Positions 51,385-59,510 of a DNA stretch of 64,000 nucleotides are shown in pieces. The stretch covers positions 1-64,000 of the forward strand of contig DASZNF010000021.1 of the NCBI GenBank assembly GCA_035551355.1, given 5' to 3'. The position numbers were made by a program, and so were the translations under genes. The notes under the pieces were generated by a model, which had not been told where the DNA came from, ran no database searches, and worked only from the letters and a program-made list of their open reading frames with translations. Each line of letters begins with the position of its first letter. Position 1 is the first letter of the stretch. This stretch comes from DATATV01 sp035551355. GTDB lineage: Bacteria; Actinomycetota; Actinomycetes; Mycobacteriales; Pseudonocardiaceae.

Positions 51385-51433
51385 CGGACTGTGGGTCCAC
51401 AACAGCCTAGCATAATTCCGGACCATCGGTCCG
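51385..51433. promoter_or_regulatory. Duplicated TetR operator
   Basis: Two similar dyads occur: CGGAC-TGTG-GGTCC around 51384-51397 and CGGACC-ATC-GGTCCG at 51419-51433. Their centres are about 35 bp apart. They cover the GTG start of the TetR gene and its likely -10 box (TATATT, 51377-51382). Confidence 0.65.
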
Positions 51434-52017
51434 AAACTGGGGGCGCCCGGCGCGGTCGTCCGCCGGTCCCGCCCGCGACCGTGCTCGCCGCGGCCGACGC
51501 GCTGTTCGCCGACGCCGACAGCCCGCACACCGTCTCGATGGACGCCATCGCGGCCGCGGCCGGCGTGGGCAAGGGAACCCTGTTCCGGGCCTTCGGCAAC
51601 CGCGAGGGACTGCTGGACGCGTTGTGGCTGGCCAAGCTCGCCGCCCTGCGCGCGGCCGTCGAGCAGGGCGAGCCGCCACTGGGCCCGGGCGCTCCGGCCG
51701 CCGAGCGGATCGTCGCGTTCCTGGACGCGGTGCTGAGCTTCAAACTGGACAACCGGCACCTCATCCGGGCCCGCGAGGCCTCGGCCGGGCTCCGGCAGTC
51801 CGAGCACTACCGCTGGATGTACGGTCTCCTGCGCCGGCTCGTCGACGAGGCCGCGCCCCAGACCGAGGACGCCGGATACGCCGCGCACGCCCTGCTTTCC
51901 GCGCTGCACATCGATCTCGTCGAGGAACTCCTGGCCAGCGGACGCTCACCCCAGGACATCCGGGGCGCCCAGGCCGCCTTTACCCGAGCGGTCATCGGCG
52001 CACGTCAGCCCACCTAG
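51391..52017 (+). CDS. TetR family regulator, probably leaderless
   Basis: This 208-residue regulator has VSMDAIAAAAGVGKGTLFRA as the DNA-binding motif and a helical ligand domain. No ATG is available; the GTG at 51391 lies 8 bp after a TATATT -10 box and has no ribosome site, so the mRNA is probably leaderless. The coding sequence itself begins inside the two operators. It likely represses itself and the divergent SnoaL/PNPOx operon. Confidence 0.87.
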   Translation: MGPQQPSIIPDHRSETGGARRGRPPVPPATVLAAADALFADADSPHTVSMDAIAAAAGVGKGTLFRAFGNREGLLDALWLAKLAALRAAVEQGEPPLGPGAPAAERIVAFLDAVLSFKLDNRHLIRAREASAGLRQSEHYRWMYGLLRRLVDEAAPQTEDAGYAAHALLSALHIDLVEELLASGRSPQDIRGAQAAFTRAVIGARQPT

Positions 52018-52118
52018 ACCCGATTCTTGACACATTCTTGGCTCGAATCGCTGGGCGTCGCCGGGGCTGTTAACTTCTCGCGTGCAGTAATCAACCGGAC
52101 GCGAACAGTGAGCAACCT

Positions 52119-53081
52119 ATGCCCAAAACACGGCCCGAACCACTCGATCCACCTCGTCCCGACGGCGCGCAGCAATGGGTGCTGCGCAAGCTGCCGCACG
52201 TGACGGTGTTGTTCTGGCTGATCAAGATCGTCGCGGTGACCCTTGGCGAGACCGCCGGTGATCTGTTCGGCATCACCCTCAAGACCGGCTACGTCGCCAC
52301 CGCCCTGATCTTCCTGGCCTACTTCCTGATCGTGCTCGGCATCCAGCTCAAGGTGCGCCGGTTCCACTCGGCGATCTTCTGGGCGGTCGTGCTCGGCACC
52401 AGCATGGTCGGCACGGAGATCTCCGACTTCCTCGATCGCGGCCCCGGCCACGGCAGCGCGGCCGACGGGGTCGGCTACGGCTGGGGCGCGCTCATCCTCA
52501 CCAGCCTGCTGGCCGTCGTGTTTCTCGTGTGGTGGCGCACCGGCCAGACCTACGACGTGGAGAACATCGCCAGCCGCACCGGCGAAATCCTGTACTGGAT
52601 CGCCATTCTGGTGTCCAACACCCTGGGCACGGCCAGTGGCGACTGGCTCTCCGACGACACCGGACTCGGGTTCCGGGACGCCTTCCTGATCATCGCCGCG
52701 ATCATGGTGCTCATCGTGGCCGCCCACTACCTGACCCCGGTCAACACCACCGTGTTGTTCTGGCTGGCGTTCGTGCTCACCCGCCCGCTCGGCGCGGCCG
52801 GCGGCGACTCGCTCACCAAACCGGTCGACGAGGGCGGCCTGGGCTGGGGCACGGTATTGGGGTCCGCGGCACTGTTCGGTCTGTTGATCGTCCTGGTCGC
52901 CTACCAGACCTTCCAGGTCCGTCGCTGCCCGCTGGGACCGTTGCCGCTTCCGGTCAACCAGCGCACCGGCAAGCCCCAGCGGCCCAACGGCGGTCTCGTC
53001 ACCCACCAGCCCGGCCAGTCACCCGCGAGGCCCCGCACCTCCCGGGCGCTGCCCCACAATCCGATCGAACAGCAGGCCTGA
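52119..53081 (+). CDS. COG4705-type membrane protein with four internal repeats
   Basis: This 320-residue protein has about eight membrane helices. The motif LGxxxGDxL recurs four times: VTLGETAGDLF, TSMVGTEISDFL, NTLGTASGDWLSDD and RPLGAAGGDSLTKP, each before a helix pair. Acidic residues inside helices suggest an ion-handling protein. The family is known as an uncharacterised membrane-anchored protein. A cytosolic polar tail follows (from about 270). It converges with the MarR gene 33 bp away. Confidence 0.85.
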   Translation: MPKTRPEPLDPPRPDGAQQWVLRKLPHVTVLFWLIKIVAVTLGETAGDLFGITLKTGYVATALIFLAYFLIVLGIQLKVRRFHSAIFWAVVLGTSMVGTEISDFLDRGPGHGSAADGVGYGWGALILTSLLAVVFLVWWRTGQTYDVENIASRTGEILYWIAILVSNTLGTASGDWLSDDTGLGFRDAFLIIAAIMVLIVAAHYLTPVNTTVLFWLAFVLTRPLGAAGGDSLTKPVDEGGLGWGTVLGSAALFGLLIVLVAYQTFQVRRCPLGPLPLPVNQRTGKPQRPNGGLVTHQPGQSPARPRTSRALPHNPIEQQA

Positions 53082-53114
53082 CGACCGGCCCGCCCTGTCC
53101 GGGGTGCGACCGGC

Positions 53115-53621
53115 TCAGATCCAGTCGGCGCCCTCGGGCAGCGCGGCCGAGGGCTCACCACCGGCCTCGGTGAACGCCTCCAGCGCGTCGACCAGTTCCT
53201 GCCGGTGCTTGCCCGGCATCCGGGCCACGATGGCGGCGATCTCCTTGCGGCGCAACCGGGTCACCCTGCCGACCAGGTCGCCGCCGGCCGCGGTCAACTG
53301 CACCACGACCTCTCGCCGGGACGCAGGATTGGTGTCCCGGCTGACCATGCCGGCCGCGATCAGCCGGTCGACCATCCGGGTCGCGGTGGACGGATTCACG
53401 TCGAGTTGCTCGGCCACCACGGACATGTTCACCGCTCCCCGGGTGGACAGCACCACCAGCAGCCGGAACTGCGGCAGGGTGATCGAGTCGGCCACCGCCG
53501 CGATGGACCGCGCGGACACCCCGACCAGCAGCCGGGACGCCGTGAGCACGGCATCGGTCACCGCGTCGGCGGCGGGCACTCGAGTACCCGGGTGCGACCG
53601 GGACACCGTCCGACCAGTCAT
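53115..53621 (-). CDS. MarR family transcriptional regulator
   Basis: This 168-residue winged-helix protein has SVVAEQLDVNPSTATRMVDR as its recognition region and TNPASRREVVVQLTAAGGDL as its wing. Divergent from the ClC gene, it probably controls it through the AT-rich dyad near 53793. Start ATG 53621 follows a GAGGGCAGG site. Confidence 0.88.
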   Translation of the reverse strand: MTGRTVSRSHPGTRVPAADAVTDAVLTASRLLVGVSARSIAAVADSITLPQFRLLVVLSTRGAVNMSVVAEQLDVNPSTATRMVDRLIAAGMVSRDTNPASRREVVVQLTAAGGDLVGRVTRLRRKEIAAIVARMPGKHRQELVDALEAFTEAGGEPSAALPEGADWI

Positions 53622-53792
53622 GCCTGCCCTCTACCCGATCAACTCGATCGACACCCACGCCAACAGTTGCCTGGTACAAGGATAGAACGCCCGGCCCGAA
53701 CCGCGCCAAACCCCCTCGCCGCGACCGAGCCGGGCGAAAATCGCGTGTTGTCGCGTCCGTCACTCCTGCCCCGCCACGTTTGATTTAGTCAA

Positions 53793-53810
53793 CACAACAG
53801 TTTTATTGTG
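53793..53810. promoter_or_regulatory. AT-rich dyad upstream of the ClC gene
   Basis: CACAA (53793-53797) and TTGTG (53806-53810) flank an 8-bp AT-rich centre, in the most AT-rich spot of this region. It is 33 bp before the ClC GTG and a candidate MarR operator/promoter. Confidence 0.5.
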
Positions 53811-53843
53811 CAATAGTTTCTGGGCGGCGGAGAGGATCACGGA

Positions 53844-55874
53844 GTGGCGACGGACCTGACGACCAACGCGGACACCGCACCGGAATCGCTGGCCTCCCGC
53901 CCGACCCGTACCCGAGTCGGAACCTGGTTGCGCGGCAACCGGTTCGGCCTGTTCGTGATCGCGCTGCTGGTCGGAATCGGCGCCGGGTTCGGCGCGATCG
54001 TGTTCCGCTACCTGGTCTACGGCTTCACCTGGCTGGCCACCGGACACACCGAGTTCGGCCAGCAGGGCTGGACCTCCAGCGCGCACCTGCCCTGGCTGGG
54101 CCTGGGCTTCTTCGTGGTCATCCCGGTCCTCGGCGGCCTGCTGTACGGGCCGCTGATCTACCGCTTCGCCCGGGAGGCCCGCGGCCACGGCGTGCCCGAG
54201 GTGATGATCGCGGTCGCCGAGCACGGCGGCCGGATCCGGCCCCAGGTCAGCGTGGTCAAGGCGCTGGCCTCCGCGCTGTGCATCGGGGTCGGCGGCTCGG
54301 TGGGCCGGGAGGGACCGATCGTGCAGATCGGCTCGGCCCTGGCCTCCAGCCTCGGGCAGTGGATCCGGCTCCCGGAGAACCGGCTGCGCATCCTGGTCGC
54401 CTGCGGCGCCGCGGGCGGTATCTCAGCTACCTTCAACGCCCCCATCACCGGCGTGTTCTTCGGCGTGGAGCTGATCCTGCGGGAGTTCTCCATCGAGGCA
54501 ATCTTCACCGTGATGCTCTCCTCCATGGTGGCCAACGTGATCGCCCGGCTGTTCCTGGGCTCCGCGCCGTTCTTCACCAAGCTGCCCGCCGGCATCGGGC
54601 TGCCGCACACCTACGACTACCTGCTGGTCGCGCTGCTGGCGGTGGCCGCCGCGCTGATCGGGCTGGCCTTCAAGAACGTGCTGTACTGGTTCGAGGACGC
54701 CTGCGACCGGGTGTGGGGCAACCGGCCCGAATGGGCCCGCCCGGCCGTCGGCGGTGTGCTGCTCGGTCTGCTGCTGCTGGCCCTGCCGCAGCTCTACGGC
54801 GTCGGGTATCCGGTGATGTACCAGGCTTTCGACGGGAACTACGCGCTGTGGCTGCTGCTGTTGCTGGCCGCGGGCAAAATGATCGCCACCAGCCTGACCA
54901 TCGGCATCGGCGGTTCGGGCGGGGTGTTCGCGCCCTCGCTGTTCGTGGGCGCCACCGCCGGGGTGGCGTTCGGCGAGATCGTCGCCCACCTGTTCGGCCC
55001 GGCGGCCGGATCGCCTGCCCTGTACGGGATCGTGGGCATGGGCGCGGTGTTCGCCTCGGCCGCCCGCGGCCCGCTGACCGCGCTGGCCAGCGTGGTGGAG
55101 ATGACCGGCGATTTCACCCTCACCCTGCCGGTGATGCTCGGCATCGCCATCTCCACCACTCTCTCCCGCGCCCTGTCCCACGGCACCGTCTACACCACCA
55201 AGCTGCTGCGCCGGGGCATCGACATCGACCGGGCCAAGCCCGACCACGCCTTCGCCGAAATGACCGTCGCCCAGGCCATGCACACCTTCGGCACGCCCCT
55301 GGACACCGGGGACATCCCCGTCGAGAACGACGACCCGGCTGCCGCGACGCTGGGCCCGATCACCCGGGTCCGCGATCCGCAGGCGTTGTTCGCCAACGAC
55401 AGCCTCGCCCAGGCCCTGCGGCAACTGACGGTGTACGGCCGGGACGGGCTGCCGGTGCTGGACACCGACGGTCGGCACGTGCGCGGCTGGCTGACCAACC
55501 AGAACGTGCTGCGCGCCATCGCCCGGCAACTGGCCGCGGCCGAACCGAGCACGACCGCCGGGCAACGCGCCGCCGACTGGGCCGACCCGGACGCGGCCCA
55601 GGCCGGTCACGACCGCAACACCGGACTGCCCGGCTACCGGATCGTCGAACACACCCTGGCCACCGACTCCACCGCGGTCGGCAAATCCCTTGGTGAGCTG
55701 ACCTTGTCGGCCGGGCACCTCGCGGTGTCGGTACTGCGGCACAACCGGCGGCTGGTCGACGCCGACCCGGCGCTGCGGCTGACCGCGGGCGACCGGATCA
55801 ACCTCCTCGCCCCGATCACCGAGGCCGAACGGATCGCGGCCGACGCCGCGGCACCAGCAGCCGAAACCGGCTGA
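53844..55874 (+). CDS. ClC-type chloride channel/antiporter with CBS and RCK-C domains
   Basis: In this 676-residue protein residues 30-440 form the ClC membrane core, with GGSVGREGPIVQIGSALASS (gating Glu in GREGP), the selectivity-filter segment GIGGSGGVFAPSLFVGATAG and ARGPLTALASVVEMTGDFTL. A cytosolic CBS pair (about 455-555, LTVYGRDGLPVLDTDGRHVR) is followed by a TrkA-C/RCK-C unit (about 590-655, KSLGELTLSAGHLAVSVLRH). The double regulatory tail suggests nucleotide control of chloride flux. The GTG has AGAGGATCA upstream. Confidence 0.92.
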   Translation: MATDLTTNADTAPESLASRPTRTRVGTWLRGNRFGLFVIALLVGIGAGFGAIVFRYLVYGFTWLATGHTEFGQQGWTSSAHLPWLGLGFFVVIPVLGGLLYGPLIYRFAREARGHGVPEVMIAVAEHGGRIRPQVSVVKALASALCIGVGGSVGREGPIVQIGSALASSLGQWIRLPENRLRILVACGAAGGISATFNAPITGVFFGVELILREFSIEAIFTVMLSSMVANVIARLFLGSAPFFTKLPAGIGLPHTYDYLLVALLAVAAALIGLAFKNVLYWFEDACDRVWGNRPEWARPAVGGVLLGLLLLALPQLYGVGYPVMYQAFDGNYALWLLLLLAAGKMIATSLTIGIGGSGGVFAPSLFVGATAGVAFGEIVAHLFGPAAGSPALYGIVGMGAVFASAARGPLTALASVVEMTGDFTLTLPVMLGIAISTTLSRALSHGTVYTTKLLRRGIDIDRAKPDHAFAEMTVAQAMHTFGTPLDTGDIPVENDDPAAATLGPITRVRDPQALFANDSLAQALRQLTVYGRDGLPVLDTDGRHVRGWLTNQNVLRAIARQLAAAEPSTTAGQRAADWADPDAAQAGHDRNTGLPGYRIVEHTLATDSTAVGKSLGELTLSAGHLAVSVLRHNRRLVDADPALRLTAGDRINLLAPITEAERIAADAAAPAAETG

Positions 55875-55936
55875 GCTCGGGCACGCCGGTCGACGACCGA
55901 GGAGGCGTCGGTGACGGTGAGTTCGCCACCACCCCC

Positions 55937-55967
55937 TTGACCTCTAGTTAGGTAGAGGTTTCATCCT
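55937..55967 (+). promoter_or_regulatory. MerR-type promoter (19-bp spacer with dyad)
   Basis: -35 TTGACC (55937-55942) is followed by a perfect dyad ACCTCTA-N6-TAGAGGT (55940-55959) and, after exactly 19 bp, a weak -10 CATCCT. This stretched layout is the hallmark of promoters activated by MerR-class proteins such as SoxR. No MerR gene adjoins it. Confidence 0.65.
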
Positions 55968-55973
55968 GGAGGC

Positions 55974-56609
55974 ATGGAACCACTCACCTCCACCGCACCC
56001 TGGGACTCGGTATACCAAGCACGATCCGCGCCATGGTTGATCGACCAGCCACAACCGGAGATCGTCGCGCTGGAGCGGGACGGTTGGATTCGCGGCTCGG
56101 TGCTGGACGTCGGCTGTGGCGCGGGCGAGCACACCATCCACCTCACCGCCCGCGGCCACACCGTGCTGGGTACGGACTTCTCCCCCGCCGCCGTGGACGT
56201 CGCCCGGGCGAACGCGGCGGCCCGCGATGTGCCGGCGACATTCGAGGTCGTGGACGCCCTCGCCCTCGGCGATCAGCCCTGCTTCGACACCATCGTCGAC
56301 AGCGCGCTGTTCCACATCTTCGGCGAGCCGGAGCGGACCCGGTATGTGCGCAGCCTGAGCCGGGTGCTGCGTCCGGGCGGGCAGATTTTCGTGCTCGCGC
56401 TGGCCGAATCGGACACCGAGCCCGGCTTCGGCCCCCGGATCAGCGACACGGTGATCCGGGAGGCATTCGGCGACGGTTGGACCATCGAGGAACTACGACC
56501 GAGCCGGTACCGGGTCCTGGTCGACGCGGACAACGCGGCCCGCTCCGGCCTGCCCGAGGGCCAACTGGCCGACCTCCCCGCCTGGCTGGCCCGAATCCGC
56601 CGCAACTGA
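55974..56609 (+). CDS. Class I SAM-dependent methyltransferase
   Basis: This 211-residue Rossmann methyltransferase has a SAM loop SVLDVGCGAGEHTIHLTARG, the acidic strand VLGTDFSPAAVDVARANA and motif LRPGGQIFVLALAESD. It is like the thiopurine and small-molecule methyltransferases; the substrate is unknown. The ATG follows CTGGAGG and lies just behind a MerR-type promoter, so expression is probably switched on by a metal, redox or drug signal. Confidence 0.9.
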   Translation: MEPLTSTAPWDSVYQARSAPWLIDQPQPEIVALERDGWIRGSVLDVGCGAGEHTIHLTARGHTVLGTDFSPAAVDVARANAAARDVPATFEVVDALALGDQPCFDTIVDSALFHIFGEPERTRYVRSLSRVLRPGGQIFVLALAESDTEPGFGPRISDTVIREAFGDGWTIEELRPSRYRVLVDADNAARSGLPEGQLADLPAWLARIRRN

Positions 56610-56618
56610 CCAGCGAAC

Positions 56619-56709
56619 CGCCTGACCGTTCGCACCTGGCTGCGCCCCGGCGACCAGCTCGAACTGGACATCACGGGAATCGGCCGGATCGCCCGCCCCC
56701 ATCGTCTGA
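56619..56709 (+). pseudogene. C-terminal scar of a fumarylacetoacetate hydrolase family gene
   Basis: The frame TVRTWLRPGDQLELDITGIG matches the last strand pair of FAH-family enzymes (LRPGDxVExEIxGLG). It has no start and runs into the DUF385 gene. About 30 codons remain. Confidence 0.5.
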
Positions 56710-56743
56710 CCGCCCCGGCGGCCGGCGGGGATACTGTGGACAC

Positions 56744-57235
56744 ATGGCTGAGCCGTCGAACGCTCCGCGGCAGACGGCCACCGGCGGTAAGGCCCAGACC
56801 CTCGCCCTGCAGGGACTGGCCAACCGGGTGGTCAACGCGCTGCTGCACACCCCACTCATCTCAACGGTGATCGGCAAACGCCTGATCACGCTCCACATCG
56901 TCGGCCGCAAGTCCGGCAAGCGGTACACGGTGCCGGTGGCCTACACCCCGCATGAGGGCGCCCTGCTGGTCGGCTCGCCGTTCGGCTGGGGCCGCAACCT
57001 GCGCACCGGCGAACCGATCGAGATCCAGCTCAAGGGCAAGCGCCGCCACGCCGACGTCGAGGTGATCGCCGACGAGGCCGGAGTCGTCGCCCAGTACGGA
57101 ATCATCGCCACGAACAACCAGAATTTCGCCAAGTTCAACAAGATCGGCTTCGACGAGAACGGAAAGCCGAACTCCGCCGATCTGCACGCCGCCTGGACCA
57201 ACGGAGCCCGGGTCTACCGGCTCACGCCCCGCTAG
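56744..57235 (+). CDS. Nitroreductase/deazaflavin-dependent (DUF385) family protein
   Basis: This 163-residue split-barrel protein has LITLHIVGRKSGKRYTVPVA and LLVGSPFGWGRNLRTGEPIE, the F420-binding motifs of the Ddn-like family. It probably uses F420H2 to reduce quinone-like or nitro compounds at the membrane. The amidase gene follows 21 bp later on the same strand. Confidence 0.85.
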   Translation: MAEPSNAPRQTATGGKAQTLALQGLANRVVNALLHTPLISTVIGKRLITLHIVGRKSGKRYTVPVAYTPHEGALLVGSPFGWGRNLRTGEPIEIQLKGKRRHADVEVIADEAGVVAQYGIIATNNQNFAKFNKIGFDENGKPNSADLHAAWTNGARVYRLTPR

Positions 57236-57256
57236 ACCAACAAGGGCGCGCTGGCC

Positions 57257-58654
57257 ATGGAATCAGCCGACTTCCTCTCGAATGCCGGACTGGCAAAGCT
57301 GTCCGCTCTCCTGGCCGATGGAGCGGTCACCGCGACCGAACTGACCACCGAAGCACTGCGCCGGGCCGAGGCCAGTCAACCGACCGTGAACGCGTTCCGC
57401 CGGATCCGGACCGAGGGCGCGATCGCCGACGCGGCCGACGCCGATCGACGACTGACCGCCGGGGAATGCCGTGCGCTGCTGGGCATTCCCATCGCGGTCA
57501 AGGACGACATGGACGTCACCGGGGTGCCGACCGCGTACGGCTGTCCCGGCGAATTCCCCACCGCCACCGAGGACAGCGAGATCATCGGCCGGCTCCGTGC
57601 CGCCGGGGCGATCATCGTCGGCAAGACGAATTTGCCCGAGCTGGGCCAGTGGCCGTTCACCGAGGGCAGCGCGTTCGGCGTCACCCGCAACCCGTGGCAC
57701 CTGGAGCACACCCCGGGCGGCTCCTCCGGCGGCTCGGCCGCGGCCGTCGCCGCCGGGATCGTGCCGGCCGCGATCGGCTCGGACGGCGCCGGTTCGGTCC
57801 GGATTCCGGCAGCGTGGACCCACCTGGTCGGCATCAAACCGCAGACCCGCGATTTCTCGCTGCCGGTCTCCGGCGACAACGGCGGCACCAGCGTGTGCGG
57901 ACCGCTGGCCCGCACCGTGGCCGACGCCGCCCTGGTGGCCGACGTGCTGGCCGACCGGCGACCGGACGACGAGAACTCCCTGCACACCGCCGCCGGACGC
58001 GAACCGAAACCCCTGCGGATCGGCCTTTCCCTGCGCACCCCGTTCACCGGCTACCGCCCCACACTGAACCCGGAAGTCCACAGTGGACTCAAGCGCATCG
58101 CGGATTCACTTGTGGCACTGGGACATCAGATCGTTTCGGCCGAACCCCGCTACGGGCTGATCGGACTGAACTTCCTGCCCCGCTCGACCGCGGGACTGTC
58201 CGAGTCCAGCACCCGGATACCGGATCCGGCGCTACTGGACCCCTTCACCCGCCGCAACATCCGCGACGGCGACCGGTGGGGCCGTCCGCTGCGGGGTTTC
58301 GGCCGGGCCAGCACGGGCTGGTACGAGCGGCTGGTCGGGCGCGTCTTCCAGACCGTGGACGTCCTGCTGACCCCGACCACCGCGGTCCCGCCGCCCCGGG
58401 TCGGCGCGTGGAAGGCGTTGAGCTATCAGAAGTTGGCCAAGACCAACATGACCGGCTGCCCGTACGCCTGGGCCTGGAACGTCCTGGGCTGGCCGGCGAT
58501 CAACGTGCCGGCCGGGCTCACCGGCGACGGCGTCCCGGTCGGCGTCCAGCTGCTCGGACCGGCCGACAGCGAGCGCACGCTGATTTCCCTTGCCGCCCAA
58601 CTGGAACGACGGGAACGCTGGCCCGAACGCCGCCCACCGGCCTTCGCCGGCTGA
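57257..58654 (+). CDS. Amidase (amidase-signature family)
   Basis: This 465-residue enzyme has the Ser-cisSer-Lys triad: Lys in GIPIAVKDDMDVTGV, cis-Ser in TPGGSSGGSAAAVAAGIVPA and nucleophile Ser in GSDGAGSVRIPAA. It cleaves an amide, releasing ammonia or an amine; the physiological substrate cannot be told. The ATG lies 21 bp after the DUF385 gene, with a weak ribosome site. Confidence 0.93.
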   Translation: MESADFLSNAGLAKLSALLADGAVTATELTTEALRRAEASQPTVNAFRRIRTEGAIADAADADRRLTAGECRALLGIPIAVKDDMDVTGVPTAYGCPGEFPTATEDSEIIGRLRAAGAIIVGKTNLPELGQWPFTEGSAFGVTRNPWHLEHTPGGSSGGSAAAVAAGIVPAAIGSDGAGSVRIPAAWTHLVGIKPQTRDFSLPVSGDNGGTSVCGPLARTVADAALVADVLADRRPDDENSLHTAAGREPKPLRIGLSLRTPFTGYRPTLNPEVHSGLKRIADSLVALGHQIVSAEPRYGLIGLNFLPRSTAGLSESSTRIPDPALLDPFTRRNIRDGDRWGRPLRGFGRASTGWYERLVGRVFQTVDVLLTPTTAVPPPRVGAWKALSYQKLAKTNMTGCPYAWAWNVLGWPAINVPAGLTGDGVPVGVQLLGPADSERTLISLAAQLERRERWPERRPPAFAG

Positions 58655-58690
58655 GCCCCGCAGCGACCGTCCACTGTGGAGCCGATCCGG

Positions 58691-58968
58691 TCAGTGGGCT
58701 TCGATGACGGTCCTGAACTCGATGGCGGCGCGCTCGACTTTCTTCCGCGGGTCGGCCAGCAATGTCGCGACCACATCGCCCGGCTTTCCGGCCGGCGGAT
58801 CGTAGGACAGCAAGATCTCCACGCCGATCCGGCCGCCGCCCTTGTCGTCGAACCGCACGACACCGGAGCCCTTCACGTCCGGATCGGCGCTGTCCACCGT
58901 GCTCCAGGCGATCCTCTGCGCGGCTGGTCCTCGGCGATCTCGGCTTCCCAGGTGAGGTACGAGTCATC
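58691..58968 (-). pseudogene. SRPBCC-family gene remnant, frameshifted
   Basis: On the minus strand DDSYLTWEAEIAEDQPR shifts frame into QRIAWSTVDSADPDVKGSGV and VEILLSYDPPAGKP, ending at 58691. Together they match the C-terminal half of SRPBCC/cyclase-like proteins. The N-terminal half is missing and it overlaps the 3' end of the HxlR gene. Confidence 0.65.
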
Positions 58969-59419
58969 GTACGGCGGCGCCGGGGCCGGGCAGGATGTCG
59001 ATGTCGTTGGCGTGCATCGATTCGCCGCAGTGAGCGCAGCGCAGATCGACCACGCTGATCTCGCCGCAGGCGTGGTGGCGGTAGAGCACCGGCGGCCCAG
59101 ATTCTCCGGCGAGCCATTTGTCGCCCCAGCCGGCCATGACCATCAGCAGGTCGACCAGTTCGGTGCCCTTGCCGGTGAGCACGTACTCGTGCCGCGGCCG
59201 CCGGTCGTACGGACGCCGCTCGAGCACGCCCTGGTCGACGAGGTGGTTCAGCCGCTCGGTCAGCACCTTGCGGGATATCCCGAGATCGGCCTGCAGCTGC
59301 TCGAACCGGGTGAACCCGACCCACACGTCGCGCAGGATCAGCGGCGACCAGGGCTCCCCGATCACGTCGAGGGTCCGCGCGATCGAACACGCCATCTTCC
59401 CGTAGTCCGTGCGTTGCAT
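58964..59419 (-). CDS. HxlR-type winged-helix regulator
   Basis: This 151-residue regulator has CSIARTLDVIGEPWSPLILR at the start, the recognition segment LGISRKVLTERLNHLVDQGV and the wing RRPYDRRPRHEYVLTGKG. A C-terminal Cys pair (CGEI.. and CAHCGES) could bind metal or sense thiols. It is divergent from the RibD-like gene with paired palindromes in the gap, so it likely controls it. Confidence 0.9.
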   Translation of the reverse strand: MQRTDYGKMACSIARTLDVIGEPWSPLILRDVWVGFTRFEQLQADLGISRKVLTERLNHLVDQGVLERRPYDRRPRHEYVLTGKGTELVDLLMVMAGWGDKWLAGESGPPVLYRHHACGEISVVDLRCAHCGESMHANDIDILPGPGAAVR

Positions 59420-59437
59420 GGCGTCAGTCTAGCAACC

Positions 59438-59494
59438 GGGGTTCCCTGAGGGAACTGATGCTGCTACGGTCACAGAGTCCCTTCAGGGAACCCC
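59438..59494. promoter_or_regulatory. HxlR operators
   Basis: A perfect 15-bp palindrome GTTCCCTGAGGGAAC lies at 59441-59455 and a related TCCCTTCAGGGA at 59478-59489. The outer arms GGGGTTCCCTGA (59438-59449) and TCAGGGAACCCC (59483-59494) are exact complements. Two dimers would bind here and could bridge. Confidence 0.7.
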
Positions 59495-59510
59495 AGAGAG
59501 GATCACAGCC

